Shown: positions 1 through 11,029 of the stretch, one piece after another | How the letters are laid out: every line of letters starts with the position of its first letter | Numbering within the stretch: the stretch's first letter is position 1 | Source of the DNA: Epiperipatus broadwayi | Taxonomy: Eukaryota > Onychophora > Udeonychophora > Euonychophora > Peripatidae | Direction: 5' to 3' | Assembly (NCBI GenBank): GCA_028023455.1 | Contig: JAQFVV010012446.1 | Span: forward strand, 1,982,001-2,046,000 | DNA length: 64,000 nt | Program-made: the position numbers and the translations under genes | Notes under the pieces: model-generated | What the model was told of the DNA's origin: nothing | The model's input: only the letters and a program-made list of their open reading frames with translations | The model's database searches: none

Positions 1-719
1 TCTAGTATAATAGAATGTATTATCGTATTCTGATAAAAATCGCCTTTTAGATTTGACGTATGATTATGAATGGAATGTAGGGAAGTCAGTGTGAAAGTTT
101 AGATAGATTAAAAATTTTTAAATTTAATGTTGTTATGCAATCATAATGTGTCGTTTTACATATAGTGTTAAAACAAATAGATGTGTTATTATGCTATGAA
201 TGAGCGTGCGAGTTGATTATTTATTTATTACCATTATTATTAAATTCACGCTTTGTGTGGTTATTAATTGGTGCCCAGCTTGGAGACAGGTATCCATTTA
301 GGCATTTTTATGTGGATATTTTATGGCTTTTGTATATGCTGTCCATCCAAAAGAGAGGGTGTAGCCTTCTTGCTTCAACATTGCCAAGGTCAAATTACCG
401 GGTGCCTATTCATATATTTTCCATAATCCACATTGCCTACAATTTAGTATTAGTATGTATGTTTAATATATGAGAATATTTTAAAACATCCATCTTTGCA
501 ATTATTTATTAGTTCTACTACAGTTATAATTTTAAATATATTAGTGTAATTGTAAGTACTGAGCTCACTTCCTCACCCATCACAGGTAATTAATATTTAG
601 TTGTATTGTTTTAATTATTTTACATAATATTAAGCTATCTTTACAATTCATAAAAATATGTTTCCTCACTGATTTTCTGACAATGTTGATGCTATAGTAT
701 ATTTAATATCATACTAGTG
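1..719. other. AT-rich stretch, no recognised feature
   Basis: I see no recognisable gene or repeat boundary here. An 86-codon open frame at 213-473 (+) has a slightly higher GC content around 250-420, but its translation matches no family I know and it has no upstream or downstream coding continuation. It is best treated as chance or an unidentified relic. Confidence 0.4.
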
Positions 720-878
720 GCCTGTGTATAAGCATTTATGCGTTATTTTATTCTGTGTAGATAATAATTAGATAACTGGATTGGAATAATGAAGGTCTGA
801 AAATTTCAGATTTTCTACTTAATAGTTATCCATTAGATAAAGTGCTGGGCTTGTCCTGGTATTTTTAATCTAATGCTT

Positions 879-941
879 GAATATCCAAGCACCTCACTGA
901 GGAAGCCAGTACCAGAAACCGATCTGGGATTGGGGATATTC
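879..941 (+). ncRNA. Hammerhead-like ribozyme motif, family C copy 1
   Basis: The core reads CTGAGGA at 897-903 and GAAA at 915-918. Stem III is minimal (CCGA) and is followed by UC, so predicted cleavage is after 924. The outer stem I is eight perfect pairs between GAATATCC (879-886) and GGATATTC (934-941), and the inner stem I pairs CTCA with TGGG. Stem II is short (two or fewer GC pairs) and the closing 10.1/11.1 pair is A-A rather than the usual G-C, so activity is uncertain. No folding or cleavage test was run. Confidence 0.6.
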
Positions 942-1242
942 TCCAAAGCATTTGCGAGCTCTATATATAACATTTGTAATACAAGCTTGTTAAATTAGGC
1001 CATATGACATATGACTTGATTTCTTTGTAATTTTATTTTTTGCTATTAAGGCTTTGGTGATTTTATATTGCTAAAGTTATTAATATATGGTGTATCTGAA
1101 TTTGGTTCAGTCCAAACGGCTATTTAAGTTAAATAGCTGGATTGGAAGACATATGAATGTCTGAAAATTTCAGATTTTTTACTTAATAGTTATCAATTAA
1201 ATAAAGTGCTGAGTTTGTCCTGGTATTTTTAATCTAATGCTT

Positions 1243-1304
1243 GAATATCTTAGCACCTCACTGAGGAAGCCAGTAGCAGAAACCGGTCTGGGATTGGTAT
1301 ATTC
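1243..1304 (+). ncRNA. Hammerhead-like ribozyme motif, family C copy 2
   Basis: CTGAGGA lies at 1261-1267 and GAAA at 1279-1282. Stem III is the self-complementary tetramer CCGG, followed by UC (cleavage predicted after 1288). The outer stem I pairs GAATAT (1243-1248) with ATATTC (1299-1304). Stem II has the arms GC and GC around CAGTA, with the same A-A mismatch at its base as copy 1. The element lies 364 bp downstream of copy 1 in the same orientation, so a transcript through both would contain two cleavage sites and release a monomer. Confidence 0.62.
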
Positions 1305-1420
1305 TGCAAAGCTTATTAAAAGCTTATTTGCAAGCTCTATATATAACATTTGTAATACAAGCTTGTTAAATTAGGTCATGTGACATATGATTTGATTTCT
1401 TTGTAATAATAGTAAGAGAG

Positions 1421-1936
1421 ATAGTGTCAAATAAAATGTGAGAACTTAAGTAATATAAATGCTATTATTATAAGTTTGTAGGATGTTTCAGAAGGGAATA
1501 TTTATTTCAAACTGTATGAATATTTCTGTGAACAGAACTTAATTGGATTAAAATTATTGCTTATTGTAAATATTTATTGTATTAAACATTGCTATTATTT
1601 CGTAAATAAATATTTTTGCTATTTATTAAATATGTTTCTGTTTTTGTTGCCACTATCGCATTCATTTATCCAGAAATCTAATATAATAAAAAGTTTTATT
1701 ATTCATTATTTTATAGAAGGGTAAATTTCAAAAGTCATATAAAATTTATTTATTTATTTTATAATTTATTTCACACCTACACTGTAATAAGATGCATATC
1801 TTGATTTATCTTTACTTCAAGTGTACTTTGTAATGAAGCGAGTAACATACAACTACCTTTTCTACCTACTGCACTATTTTATTTTAGTACTTGATACAAG
1901 TTCATATCTGAAGATATCAGAATTAATAAAAGTAAT
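1421..1936. other. AT-rich spacer, no recognised feature
   Basis: Low-complexity AT-rich DNA between the family C dimer and the LINE 3' end. I see no open frame, inverted repeat or RNA gene. Confidence 0.4.
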
Positions 1937-4190
1937 GTGACACGTGATGTGATGGTCTGTGGCTCCCCCTTTTTTGGAGTCAGGAATCTCTCAGCCACTA
2001 TTCCCAGAGAAACCTGTTAGCCACCATCTTTTCCCTTTCCATTCCCCACCTTAAGTTTTTCCCATATTCTTCTCTATCCTGCTCCACCCCATTCATACAG
2101 CATAATCTTTGTCAACTCTATGGCTTTTATATCTAAATCCCCCTTATATTTTTCCAAACAAAGCATAAAACCAAGAACCCACTTTCTGTATAATCACTTT
2201 GTTTATATTTATTCTCCCACAACTTCATTATTGCACCCTTTCTGCTTGTAGGCATTTACATTCAATTAACAGATGCCTAATATTTTCTATGCCTTCCTTA
2301 TATAACTTGAGGACTAAATCACCCATATTTTTCCATTTATGTGCACAGTCCTTTGTTGATAAAGATCCTGTTTGAGGTTTAAACGGTAAACTACTTTCCT
2401 TGCTATTATCATAAATTAACTCACACCCAATATTCTGTCTACTTCTATATATATTTAAACTCTTTTTACTCTCCATATTAGTTCTACATCTCTCCAACTC
2501 CCTATTTTTTATCTTTATCCCATTCCTTGCCACTATAAGAATCAACTATTATCCTAGCACAATCATCTCATTGTTTGTATAAGTATACTGACATAAAGTC
2601 TTCATCCAAATCTTCAGCATACCATACAATCTTTCTCACCCATCTTGTTGTCTGTCCTTTACTCATAATCCAATTAAACACTATTTTGGCTATTCTTTTA
2701 CTATCCATAAATTGCAATCTACCAAACATTTTAATTTTTCTTTTTGTATCTCTCATATAAAAATTTGACCATCTCATTTCTCCTTGAATTGCTTCTTTTG
2801 CCATCTACGCATCTGTATTTAATGCATGTCTTTCTACTACTCTTTGTACTTTTCCTAAGCAATTTAACACCCCCTTACTAACTTATAATGCATAATTACC
2901 ATAAGTTAAACCTGCTACAGCCACTCCTTTCCATACAATTCTTGCTATATCATATTTATTATATGAAAACACTATTAATTTCTTTATCAGTTCCTTTCTT
3001 TTCTTTGCTTCATTTATCAGTTTTTTTTCCCATTTATACAAGCAATTTCTCTGATTACTTAAAAGGATTCCCAAATAGTTATACCTATTCACCACATTTA
3101 ACCTTATATCCCTCAAGAAAAATTATTTATCTTCTTTTTCTCCAGCATTTATCATTACTTTTGATTTTCTTCACTAAATTTGATCCCCATCTCTTTAACC
3201 ACCTTTGTAGAAGTCTTCAGCACAACTTCCATATCTTCCATATTTTCCGTGCACAAGAAAATATCAGCAAATAAAAGATCTGATAATGTACATACTCCCT
3301 TGCCATCTATTAATGATATTTCTTCCCTCTTTCTATTCCTCTCTCCATTTCTCTCAAATATAACAAAAACAAAATAGGTGCCATAGGGCATCCTTCCCTT
3401 AGTCCCACCCCATTTTAAACTCTGATCCTATATTTCCTAATTGATATATATATAGTAATTATTTTCATACAATCTCTTAATAAGATCCACTAAAGTTCCA
3501 TTCATTCCCAAATTTACTAAACTTATTCATAATCTATTTCTATTTATTCTATCATATGCCTTCTTTATATCTATAGACCATATATAACTGCCTATGTGTA
3601 TTCCTGCTCATATCTATAAGTTGTATGACAACAAATAAACTATCTCCTATATATCTATCCATTCTAAAACTCATTGCATTTCTCCCACTATATTATTTTC
3701 TTACATCCATTTTGTCACCTTTCCAATCACCATATATTCAAAAACTTTATATAAGACTGATGTTAATGCTACTAATCTATAATTCTAGGGTTCTTATCCT
3801 TTCCTTTAAATAAGAGCCTCACTCTTGTATTATTCCAGCTATTTGGAAATTCTGTATTCTGTGCCATTTTATTAACACTTGATAATAGATTTAATTTTGC
3901 ACTATTTCCCAAATTCATTATCATCTCTGTTGCCTATCCATCTAAATCTCTTGCCTTTCCACTTTTCAATTCCTGTGTCTCAGTCAATCCATTTTCTGTA
4001 AACTAATATTACCATTATTATGTGCTTTTATGTTTGTTATCACTCTGTCCTTCACATCTAACATTTTTTCTATATCCATTACATACTTATTTAAGATTGT
4101 CTCTAATTCTTCTCTAGAGATACTCATTTTTTTCATCATTCATTCTTTTAATATATTTCCAAATTTTTTACCCACATAAAATGAGACCCA
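1937..4190 (-). pseudogene. Non-LTR retrotransposon remnant (clade unresolved), RT to C-terminus
   Basis: Read on the reverse strand, the segment gives, in order and across several frameshifts and stops, reverse-transcriptase blocks: a KAYDRINR-type motif A, a GL-REGCP-like motif B with PYGT (from CPMAP), LLFADIFL in place of FADD, a YLGI box near 3070, and a C-terminal domain at 2228-2804 with a CxxC...H....C zinc-finger trace. The 3' end near 1937 has a CACATCA-type repeat. The same 3' UTR and C-terminal protein recur on the plus strand at 20430-21385 in much better condition. The 5' part (endonuclease) is missing. Breaks include short frames at 2228-2545, 2568-2804, 2883-3116 and 3155-3391. 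I could not assign the clade. Confidence 0.75.
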
Positions 4191-5479
4191 GGTATACATA
4201 TTTTTTATTTCATATTTTAAAATATTCCACCAACAACTATCACGTGTGTGCATTAATATTTGTTATTTAGTACAAAGACTATTAACATAATTTAAACCAA
4301 AATATTTAAAAAAAAGATTTAATAATTATTTATATTAATGGAATGATTTTTAGCGTGAATATTGCTAGGCCATAAATATTATCCTGTCTATTATATCTAA
4401 ACTGTCTCCCATAAAGCTGATTAATTGCACATACAAAATGTGATAATTTAATTCCTGGAATGGCCCTGTTGTGACACCTGTGATGTAATTATATTGAAAT
4501 CACACAAGTATTCACATTTGAAAACATTTAACCCTCTCGTAAGGCAAAATTTTCTGACATTTTTCTTTGTCTCACACATCAATGTAAAATATATGATAAA
4601 ATGATTATTACTTATCAGAAAATAATAAATTTGACTTCAACTGATAGATATTTTTGTTTACTACTGGAATAAATTTTAAATGTTTACATTTTGTTTCTGT
4701 AAATATTAAAAAAAGTGAGATCGCAATTAAAACAAAGAGCTTACACATCATCGTTTCTAGAAAGATTATTTTCAGTTTATAAAATCAATGAAATATTTCT
4801 GATTAATTTTAAAAATGTAAACAAATATTTATTTATTTCTCTTATATCTAATGAATTATGCTTTAAAAGTTTAAAATTTTTGAATATTTATCGCAAAATT
4901 GTGATATTTTCATACTCGTAAGTATAAGTAGATTGCTTACATAGAAGCTAAGCTGGTAAATTGCTTCAGTCCATGTTTACATTCACTGCTAATATAACAT
5001 TATATTTTTGAAAATAAAGTATTTCAAGTTAAAATAAGTTATTAATAATTTATATTTCGTGATATCTAATAAATATAGTGTAAATTATTTTTTTAAAAAT
5101 ATCTAAAATGGTAATAAATTCGCAAATAAACATGTTTTTCATCATTGGAACTATTTTCTTTAAACAATGTCTTAAAACACCAAACATTTTACAGCCTTGG
5201 CACATTTTACAGCCTTGGCAACAGATAATAACTGAACATGTCAGGGCAGCACTTATGTGTATTGTAAGAGCAGGAATTTTGAATTTCCCACCTTCTACCA
5301 TAATTTTTTTAGTGAAATTTATATATAATAAAATATACCATTTTACATGCATTTTAACGTATAATACTTACAGAAAAATTCACCAGGGGGTGAATAGGTC
5401 AAAAGGTGAAATTCTGTCATTCCAAAGTATAATATGGGTTAAGCTAACATGTGTGTAAATTTTATACTGATAGAGCTAG
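4191..5479. other. AT-rich stretch, no recognised feature
   Basis: I see no motif-bearing frame. Short frames at 4715-4921 and 5050-5458 are overlapping and compositionally like background. The short word ACATTTTACAGCCTTGGC is directly repeated at about 5185-5218. Confidence 0.4.
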
Positions 5480-6262
5480 TTGTTTGTTAGGTAGTGAAAA
5501 GATAATAAATATCTGTGAGTATGCTTTGGTGTAAAAATGGGTGATCGAAATTTTGAGCAACTTATTAATATCAAATTTTGTCTGAAAATCAGCAAATGTC
5601 TTACCAAAATGTTACAACTGTTGCAAATGGCATATGGGGAAGATGCTATGAAAAAATTGAGTATGTCTGAGTGGCATAAGAAATTCAAAGATAGGCGAGA
5701 AGATGTGATGGATGACTTCAGAAGCGGGAAACCAAAAACAATGACTGATATTAATAAAATGTGAGATGCAATACAGTGTGACAACAGATGATTAAGTGTG
5801 AGATTGATAGCTGAAGAATTGCAGGTAACAAAAAATAGGTTAATTTTAAACAAAGAATTGGGTATGAGAAAGATTTCTGCAAAGTGTGTGCTTTGGATTA
5901 TGACAATGCGCCAAGTCATAGTGCAGTCACTGAGAGAGAATTTTTGGCTAAAAAAACAATTACACAAGTAGACCATCCTATCTATTCACCTGGCTTAGCC
6001 CCTGTGATTTTTTTTGATTATTTCCAAGATGATTAAGACTTTCTGCTTTAATTGATATCCATAAGAATGTGGACAGCTGTTCAACAGTATTCCTGAAAAT
6101 GAGCTCCAGGAGTGCTTCCAGAAATGGTAACACTTTTTAAATCAATGTATAGATGTACAAGGGGGTTACATTGAAGGTACCAGTAACCAATAGCGTACAT
6201 TTCTATATGTATATTTTTTAAAGGTGCATTTCTGGAAATTAAATTGTCACAACTCGTATATA
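5480..6262 (+). mobile_element. Internally deleted mariner transposase relic
   Basis: The frame 5537-5764 encodes a helix-turn-helix of the HTH_48 type found at the N-terminus of mariner transposases (landmarks IKFCLKISK, AYGEDAMKKLSMSEWHKKFK, then REDVMDDFRSGKP). After a stop the next mariner block follows (LSVRLIAEELQVTK, then LGMRK-SAK). Around 5885 the sequence jumps to the central catalytic block, DYDNAPSHSAV, followed at the expected spacing by HPIYSPGLAP. About 100 or more residues carrying the first catalytic Asp are missing. Near 6085-6180 the C-terminal block reads ENELQECFQKW...CIDVQGGYIEG. The known family uses a D,D34D catalytic triad; this copy cannot be active. I could not define the terminal inverted repeats. 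Confidence 0.85.
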
Positions 6263-6984
6263 CAAAATATATGCAAATTAGCAAATTATTTCTTATGATA
6301 ATAAAAATATTAGCTTTTTTTTTAAAAAAATAAAAAAAGTAAAAAAATAAATTTAGCAAATAAAATAGAAGATTCATTTTTATTTAATGTGCCTAATTAT
6401 AATATTAATATAATTATTTTAAGTATTATGAATAATTAATTAAAATCAATACTAACATATTTCATGTAGAGGAGAATGTTGTAAATATTAATTAATGCAT
6501 TTCAGTGCAGAGCACCCTGTTAAAGGGAATCATTATATTCCAAATAAAATTTTGAAAAAAATGAAATAGTAAATTTATTTATATTATTTCTATCTACTTT
6601 AGGCATCTCTATTTCCTGTCTCCTTTTTATAAATTGCTTAATTATTATTTTTATTTAATACAAGATAAAGATCAGCTTAATATATATAATCCAATAATTT
6701 GCTCAGACCCTGATGTTGTACAATGTTACAAGGATGTTCAGATAAGTTCTCCAGTCTGTTAATTATTGGAGGTTGATATTCATCAACAAAAACAAACAAA
6801 AAAGTCAGTAATGCAAATTACTCAGAAATATTTTGTATTCAAAATCAAAAAGCAATGCCAAAGAAAATTTAAATAAAATTAAATAATAACAGTATTTAGA
6901 ATACTAATCATTTTCATAAATATGTTTATTTATTTACTAGCATGCCTTCCTTCTTTGTTTTCAACAACTACCATGTACATAAAC
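6263..6984. other. AT-rich stretch, no recognised feature
   Basis: Homopolymer-rich DNA downstream of the mariner relic. No coding or RNA signal seen. Confidence 0.4.
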
Positions 6985-7064
6985 AAACAAAGGCAAAACT
7001 CTCCATACAGTAGCACCAACCTGTGCTAACCAGAGTAATCAATAGGAGAGTTTTGCCTTTGTTT
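6985..7064. repeat. Minimal family A foldback (80 bp, 20-bp perfect inverted ends)
   Basis: The left end AAACAAAGGCAAAACTCTCC (6985-7004) is exactly the reverse complement of 7045-7064. The interior keeps the family A arm words ATACAGTAG and CAGAGTAATCAAT but has no hammerhead core. It is the smallest member of the family whose larger copies are at 32278, 39411, 44475 and 61528, and probably arose by deletion of the centre. Confidence 0.75.
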
Positions 7065-7184
7065 ACAACAATTATGTGCTAGTATGAGATGGAGATTATG
7101 TGATGTTTAGTGGATTAATACCATGTACATGTTAGATTAGATTCAAAACTTTAAGAGTGTTTTAAAAATTCAGATGATCAACTT

Positions 7185-8041
7185 TAATAATAATAATTGA
7201 AAGGTTACTAGTCTTTCACATGCACCTACCATTGTCTCTCAGATAGCCAATCAGATTTTAAACAGCTGTCTTAAGAATGATCAGGCCTTGCTACATGACA
7301 GAGATTTTGATAAGAAAAGGATGATACCAACCTTTTCTCTACTTAACTTTTTATATATATAAGCCAGTTTTAAGCATCTTGGCCTGAAAGCTTAAAGATA
7401 TAAACGTATTCATTTATTACTCACTGAGTTTTTTTAATTTACGATATTACAGTGCGAAATCTTAGATTTTCTACACCGTAATTTTCTAGATGTTAATATA
7501 ATTTATCAGCAACATATGTAAATAACATCTGTCTAAATCACATGTTGTTATTAAATTAGTAATAATTGAAAGGTGCTAGACTTTCACATGCACCTACCAT
7601 TATCTCTCAGACAGCCAATCAGATTTTAAACAACTGTCTTAAGACTAGCACCCTTTCACTTATTACTAATTTAATAACAACATGTGATTTAGACAAATGT
7701 TATTTACATATGTTGCTGATAAATTATATTAACATCTAGAAAATTGTGGTGTAATATCGTAAATTAAAAAAACTTAGTGAGTAATAAGTGAATACGTTTA
7801 TAACTTTAAGCTTTCAGGACAAGATGCTTAAGACTGGCTTATATATATAAAAAGTTAAGTAGAGAAAAGGTTGGGATCATCCTTTTCTTATCAAAATCTC
7901 TGTCATGTGTCAAGGCCTGATCGTTCTTAAGACAGCTGTTTAAAATCTGATTGGCTGTTTGAGAGACAATGGTAGGCGCATGTGAAAGACTAGCAACCTT
8001 TCAATTATTACTAATTTAATAACAACATGTGATTTAGACAA
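7185..8041. repeat. Long inverted repeat (~370-bp arms), foldback element
   Basis: The left arm from about 7190 to 7560 is the near-perfect reverse complement of about 7663 to 8016. Landmarks on the left are GCACCTACCATTGTCTCTCA (7222), AACCTTTTCTCTACTTAAC (about 7329) and AACAACATGTGATTTAGAC in reverse at about 7530; all recur inverted on the right. The central ~100 bp begins with a third copy of the outer 90-bp arm (7562 onward) and is itself bounded by short inverted words (GTGCTAG / CTAGCAC). After the right arm a 35-bp piece starting ATTACTAATTTAATAAC is repeated (7663 and 8006). No transposase is present. A transcript would fold into a long hairpin. Confidence 0.85.
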
Positions 8042-8044
8042 ACT

Positions 8045-8570
8045 TTAACAATATAAAATAAATGAAGATAGTGGTAACATACAAATTTGAATATAAATCT
8101 GTTCATCACTGAAGATGACCAATAACAGGAATATTGTTTGGAATTGAAATATGACAGTACCATTTAATATGCTTTGATTAAGCAAAATCCTGATAGAGGG
8201 CTCTTGGGAAGTATAAATAGAATGATTTACTGCTTCTGATGAAAGTGCTTTAGTACTTGTTAGAGATTTGTGGTTCACAGCCTCTATCAGCACATTTGCC
8301 ACAAATAGGATTCAAATTCAGTTTAGCAATGCAAATTGTTTTATCTTTATTAGTTTGCTATGATTGTGGAGCTCACTACTGAAAGTGCATTCAGCTAGAT
8401 AATAAAATAGAAAGGAAAATGTATCTCGCTTTACCAAGCATGCACACATATGTATGCAAAAGTATTAAATATATAATGAAATTAAAATTAAAACTAGTAA
8501 TTGCAATCCCTTTGAAATGCATTTCATTTTAACATTAATTTATTATTGCTGCTTTTGGGTCACACAAAAA
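8045..8570. other. Spacer without recognised gene
   Basis: An 85-codon reverse-strand frame at 8045-8302 has no recognisable motif. No repeat boundary is visible. Confidence 0.35.
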
Positions 8571-8574
8571 ATAT

Positions 8575-9235
8575 GGAGAAAAGGCTTTTGGTAGTAACAA
8601 AGAGGGATGCAAAGTGGAGTATGTGGGTGATGAAACAAATAGTTATTGTAAACAATGCTGAAAAAAAAATAGGAGACTGAAATAGATCTGGGCTAGACAT
8701 ATTTCTAGAAAAAATATGAGATGGAAATTTAAAACCTTAAGAAAGAGCTCATATGTAAGATGGATGGATGAGACATAAAAGATTTCTGAAGTGATGTGAA
8801 GAGAAAAAGCTATAAATTGGCCTTAAAATGAATCTCAAGATTTTAAAAGACCTAGAAGGAGACCACATATAAAATGGATGGATGAAATATAAAAAATTTA
8901 TTATGTGATGGTAAAAAGCTATAAATTGGGTAAAGAAAGCTATAAATTGAGTCAAAGTGAATCTCAAGAGATTTTAAAAGACCTAGAAAAAGACCACATG
9001 TAATATGGATGGATGAGATATAGAAAATTTCTGTAATGATGTGAAGAGAAAAAACTATAAATTGGACCTTAAAGTGAATCCCAAGAGATTTTAAAAGACC
9101 TAGAAAGAGATCATATGTAAGATGGTTGGATGAGGTATAAAAAACTTCTGTAGTGATGTGAAGGAAAAAGCTATAAATTGAAAAAACTGGATTAGATAGA
9201 TTATCCTGCAGCTGATTCATCTCTGCTAAAAAATG
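8575..9235 (+). repeat. Minisatellite built from the 3' end of an RTE LINE
   Basis: The stretch begins like the C-terminus of the RTE at 11666-14964 (plus-strand traces of the block before and after WAGHIARR near 8600-8720). From about 8730 it continues as four partial tandem copies of roughly 110-120 bp. Each copy contains GATTTTAAAAGACCTAGAA, then GGATGGATGAGATATA-type sequence, then GTGATG and AGCTATAAATTG. In the complete RTE the same protein segment is RKRPHVRWMDEIRKCAGVMW. The terminal copy ends GGATTAGATAGATTATCCTG, matching the LINE's final block. Copies carry stops, so this is not coding. Confidence 0.75.
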
Positions 9236-9269
9236 GAGGATCATTTGATGGATCATTTTCACCATGTAA

Positions 9270-9500
9270 TATTAATTGTTAAATATCTTTAGAAAAATTC
9301 AAACTTTATTTAAACTTTTCAAATACATTCAACTATTAGTAATGGTAAACAGGCTCATATAGAACAGAATTTTTCAAGTGTTATTTATTATTCTGTAGCA
9401 TGGGAATCAAACCTGGGTCTTTAGATTCATGAATATTGAATTTAAGATGAGTTTTAATCAACTGGGCTTTTCTATCAAAGACAACAGCCAATAAAAGCGT
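9270..9500 (-). repeat. Interspersed repeat with tRNA-like segment (SINE-like), copy 1
   Basis: On the reverse strand, a GCCCAGTTGATTAAAA block (A-box-like) is followed by CAGGTTTGATTCCC, which fits the B-box of a tRNA gene (RNA polymerase III promoter). The downstream body, toward 9270, aligns with a second copy at 53880-54120: AATATTGAATTTAAG/AATATTAAATTTTAAGG, then CAAGTGTTATT/CAAGTGGTATT, then CTATTAGTAAT/CTGTTAGTAAT. No TSD could be defined. It could also be another kind of repeat that captured a tRNA-like motif. Confidence 0.5.
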
Positions 9501-9504
9501 TGTG

Positions 9505-9974
9505 ATATATACTAACATATGTGCTATTATTAACAGTTGAATGTTTCTGAAACGTTTAAATAAAAATTTAGATTTGTCTAAAGACATTTAACAATTAATA
9601 TTAGATGATGGAAATACTCTAATGTATAATTACTACTGCAACACCATCACCACAAACTCTCAGCCAAATTAAATTTAATGTCAGCTTGCCGTTTCTCTAT
9701 ATCTTGCCAGTGAATGCTGCCATAAGTTTTAAATCTTCATCAATTCATGTAGTAAGATTTAGCATCAGAAATTGACATCACGAATTAAATTATATAAAAT
9801 ATTTTTAGGTAATATACAGAATAACATTTAGTGCTTAGAACCATAGGAATTAGTACGATATATATATATTGTGTGTATATATTGTTCTTTTAAACTTCTT
9901 TATTTGCGATATTAACTTGTTTTTTTTTTTTTTAAAAAAAAAAACATATTTCATAAAAAGTAAATTATTGGTAG
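9505..9974. other. AT-rich spacer, no recognised feature
   Basis: Contains short TA runs and a T/A homopolymer junction near 9920-9945. No coding signal seen. Confidence 0.35.
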
Positions 9975-10107
9975 AAAGGCTTTAGCAGTGTCAAGCGTTG
10001 GTGGTCGAGATGTCAGCACAGCTGCTTTACAAGTAGTTGTCCTGGCTTAGCGGGTTCGCTTCCCGGCCGATACTATGACACATGAAAAAAAAAAGGCTTT
10101 AGCAGTG
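9975..10107 (+). mobile_element. tRNA-derived SINE, 101 bp, with 16-bp target-site duplication
   Basis: The word AAAGGCTTTAGCAGTG occurs at 9975-9990 and again at 10092-10107, directly flanking a 101-bp insert (9991-10091) that ends in a run of A. The insert has an A-box-like TGGTCGAGATG and a B-box GGGTTCGCTTCCC, the internal RNA polymerase III promoter of a tRNA gene. A reverse-strand copy at 57061-57161 has the same length and its own TSD. There the ends (GCATTG / CGATGC) can pair like an acceptor stem. Perfect TSDs show insertion by target-primed reverse transcription, so one of the LINEs was probably the enzyme source. The element has essentially only a tRNA-like head and an A tail. Confidence 0.9.
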
Positions 10108-10109
10108 AC

Positions 10110-10644
10110 TTTAATTAAGAAGTCCAGGTATTTTGATCCCAATTATCAATATTTGAACTGCCTTGGGATGTATTTGTTGTTGAATAAGAGAAAAGATAGA
10201 GAAATTATTAAATATATTATTTTTAATTTTCCAGTTCATACTATAACTTCAAATGCTAATCAAATAATCTAATTAACTATTTAATTAAATATAAAAAATA
10301 AAAAGCAATTAATATATGAATTATTGAGTAAATTATTATTCGTAAAATTAATTATTTAATTTTGGATTATTTTCAAATTTATTTATTTTTATTAGTATAA
10401 CTGCTTTATTTCTTTTTTAATTGTTTGATTTACGATATCTATTTTTTTCAATAGACAATTGATTTTTAAATGCAATATTTTTAGTCTATTTGCTGAAAAA
10501 TAATTCTGTATATCAGCACCTATAAAATTTCCCCCTTCCCATATATATTTCTAAAGTTACATCAATTTGACAAATGCAAGTTCAAAGTTATGATGAAATT
10601 ATTTAGTTAAAAATTATTATAAGACATATTGAAGAGTGGTGAAG
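10110..10644. other. AT-rich spacer, no recognised feature
   Basis: Very AT-rich. The 65-codon frame at 10075-10272 starts inside the SINE tail and is chance. Confidence 0.35.
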
Positions 10645-10920
10645 AGTTTACCCCAGTAAGGCTTTTCATCTGATCTGCATTTTATAGTTAATCCGTCTTT
10701 AGAACCAATAATTGTTTCTGATCACTTGGCACTCTCCTTGCAAGTTGATATTGATTTTCATACACAATCTGTTCTTTACTACAATATATTAAGAGTATTA
10801 AGGTTATATCTCAGAGGCAGTAATCTCGGATATTTACATTTATTTTAGGAAGATGATATTCCTTCTTTACAACCTACTGCAGCTTGGTTCTCTTTTATCA
10901 TTCGCACATAAATAAAAATT
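10645..10920 (+). pseudogene. Fragment of an APE-type LINE endonuclease, L1/Tx1-like
   Basis: One plus-strand frame reads, from about 10665, SSDLHFIV, then LEPIIVSDHLALSLQVDI, then after a single stop PTAAWFSFI. This is collinear with the full element at 44921-51149, whose ORF2 has DLHFN, then FSDHMALILQL, then EEGWFSFIG. SDH contains the catalytic His of the endonuclease and WFSFI lies just beyond the domain. It is a 5'- and 3'-truncated relic of the same LINE group. Confidence 0.65.
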
Positions 10921-11029
10921 ATCTCTTATTAAGTCATTATATCGATAACAAAGTACTATATGATTCATTGACAAATTATGTACACCTGAATTGTAGATGT
11001 TTATGACTTTTAGAAAGTACGAAGGCGAC

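Larger units (their letters stand above)
720..1420 (+). repeat. Family C repeat, head-to-tail tandem dimer (period 364 bp)
   Basis: Two copies of one sequence follow each other in the same orientation. The shared landmark CTGAAAATTTCAG starts at 797 and 1161, and the hammerhead core starts at 897 and 1261, giving a period of 364 bp. Each unit carries a hammerhead-like motif and ends with a segment reading TTGTAATACAAGCTTG and then a CATATGACATATGA-like block. Diverged relatives lie at 24000-24330 and 36640-37080; at the latter, the tail of one unit again runs straight into the start of the next. Tandem arrangement with a ribozyme in each unit is the organisation known from hammerhead satellites and retrozymes; that assignment is inference. 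Confidence 0.75.

Noticed and set aside
2888-3274. 128-codon plus-strand frame
   Set aside because: It is the complement of the LINE coding region on the reverse strand; the T-rich composition yields a spurious hydrophobic peptide.
5476-5976. 166-codon reverse-strand frame
   Set aside because: Antisense to the mariner transposase relic, which has clear family motifs on the plus strand.
8749-9265. Reverse-strand frames of 72 and 137 codons
   Set aside because: They are antisense to the RTE-derived minisatellite; the repeated peptide reflects the tandem copies.
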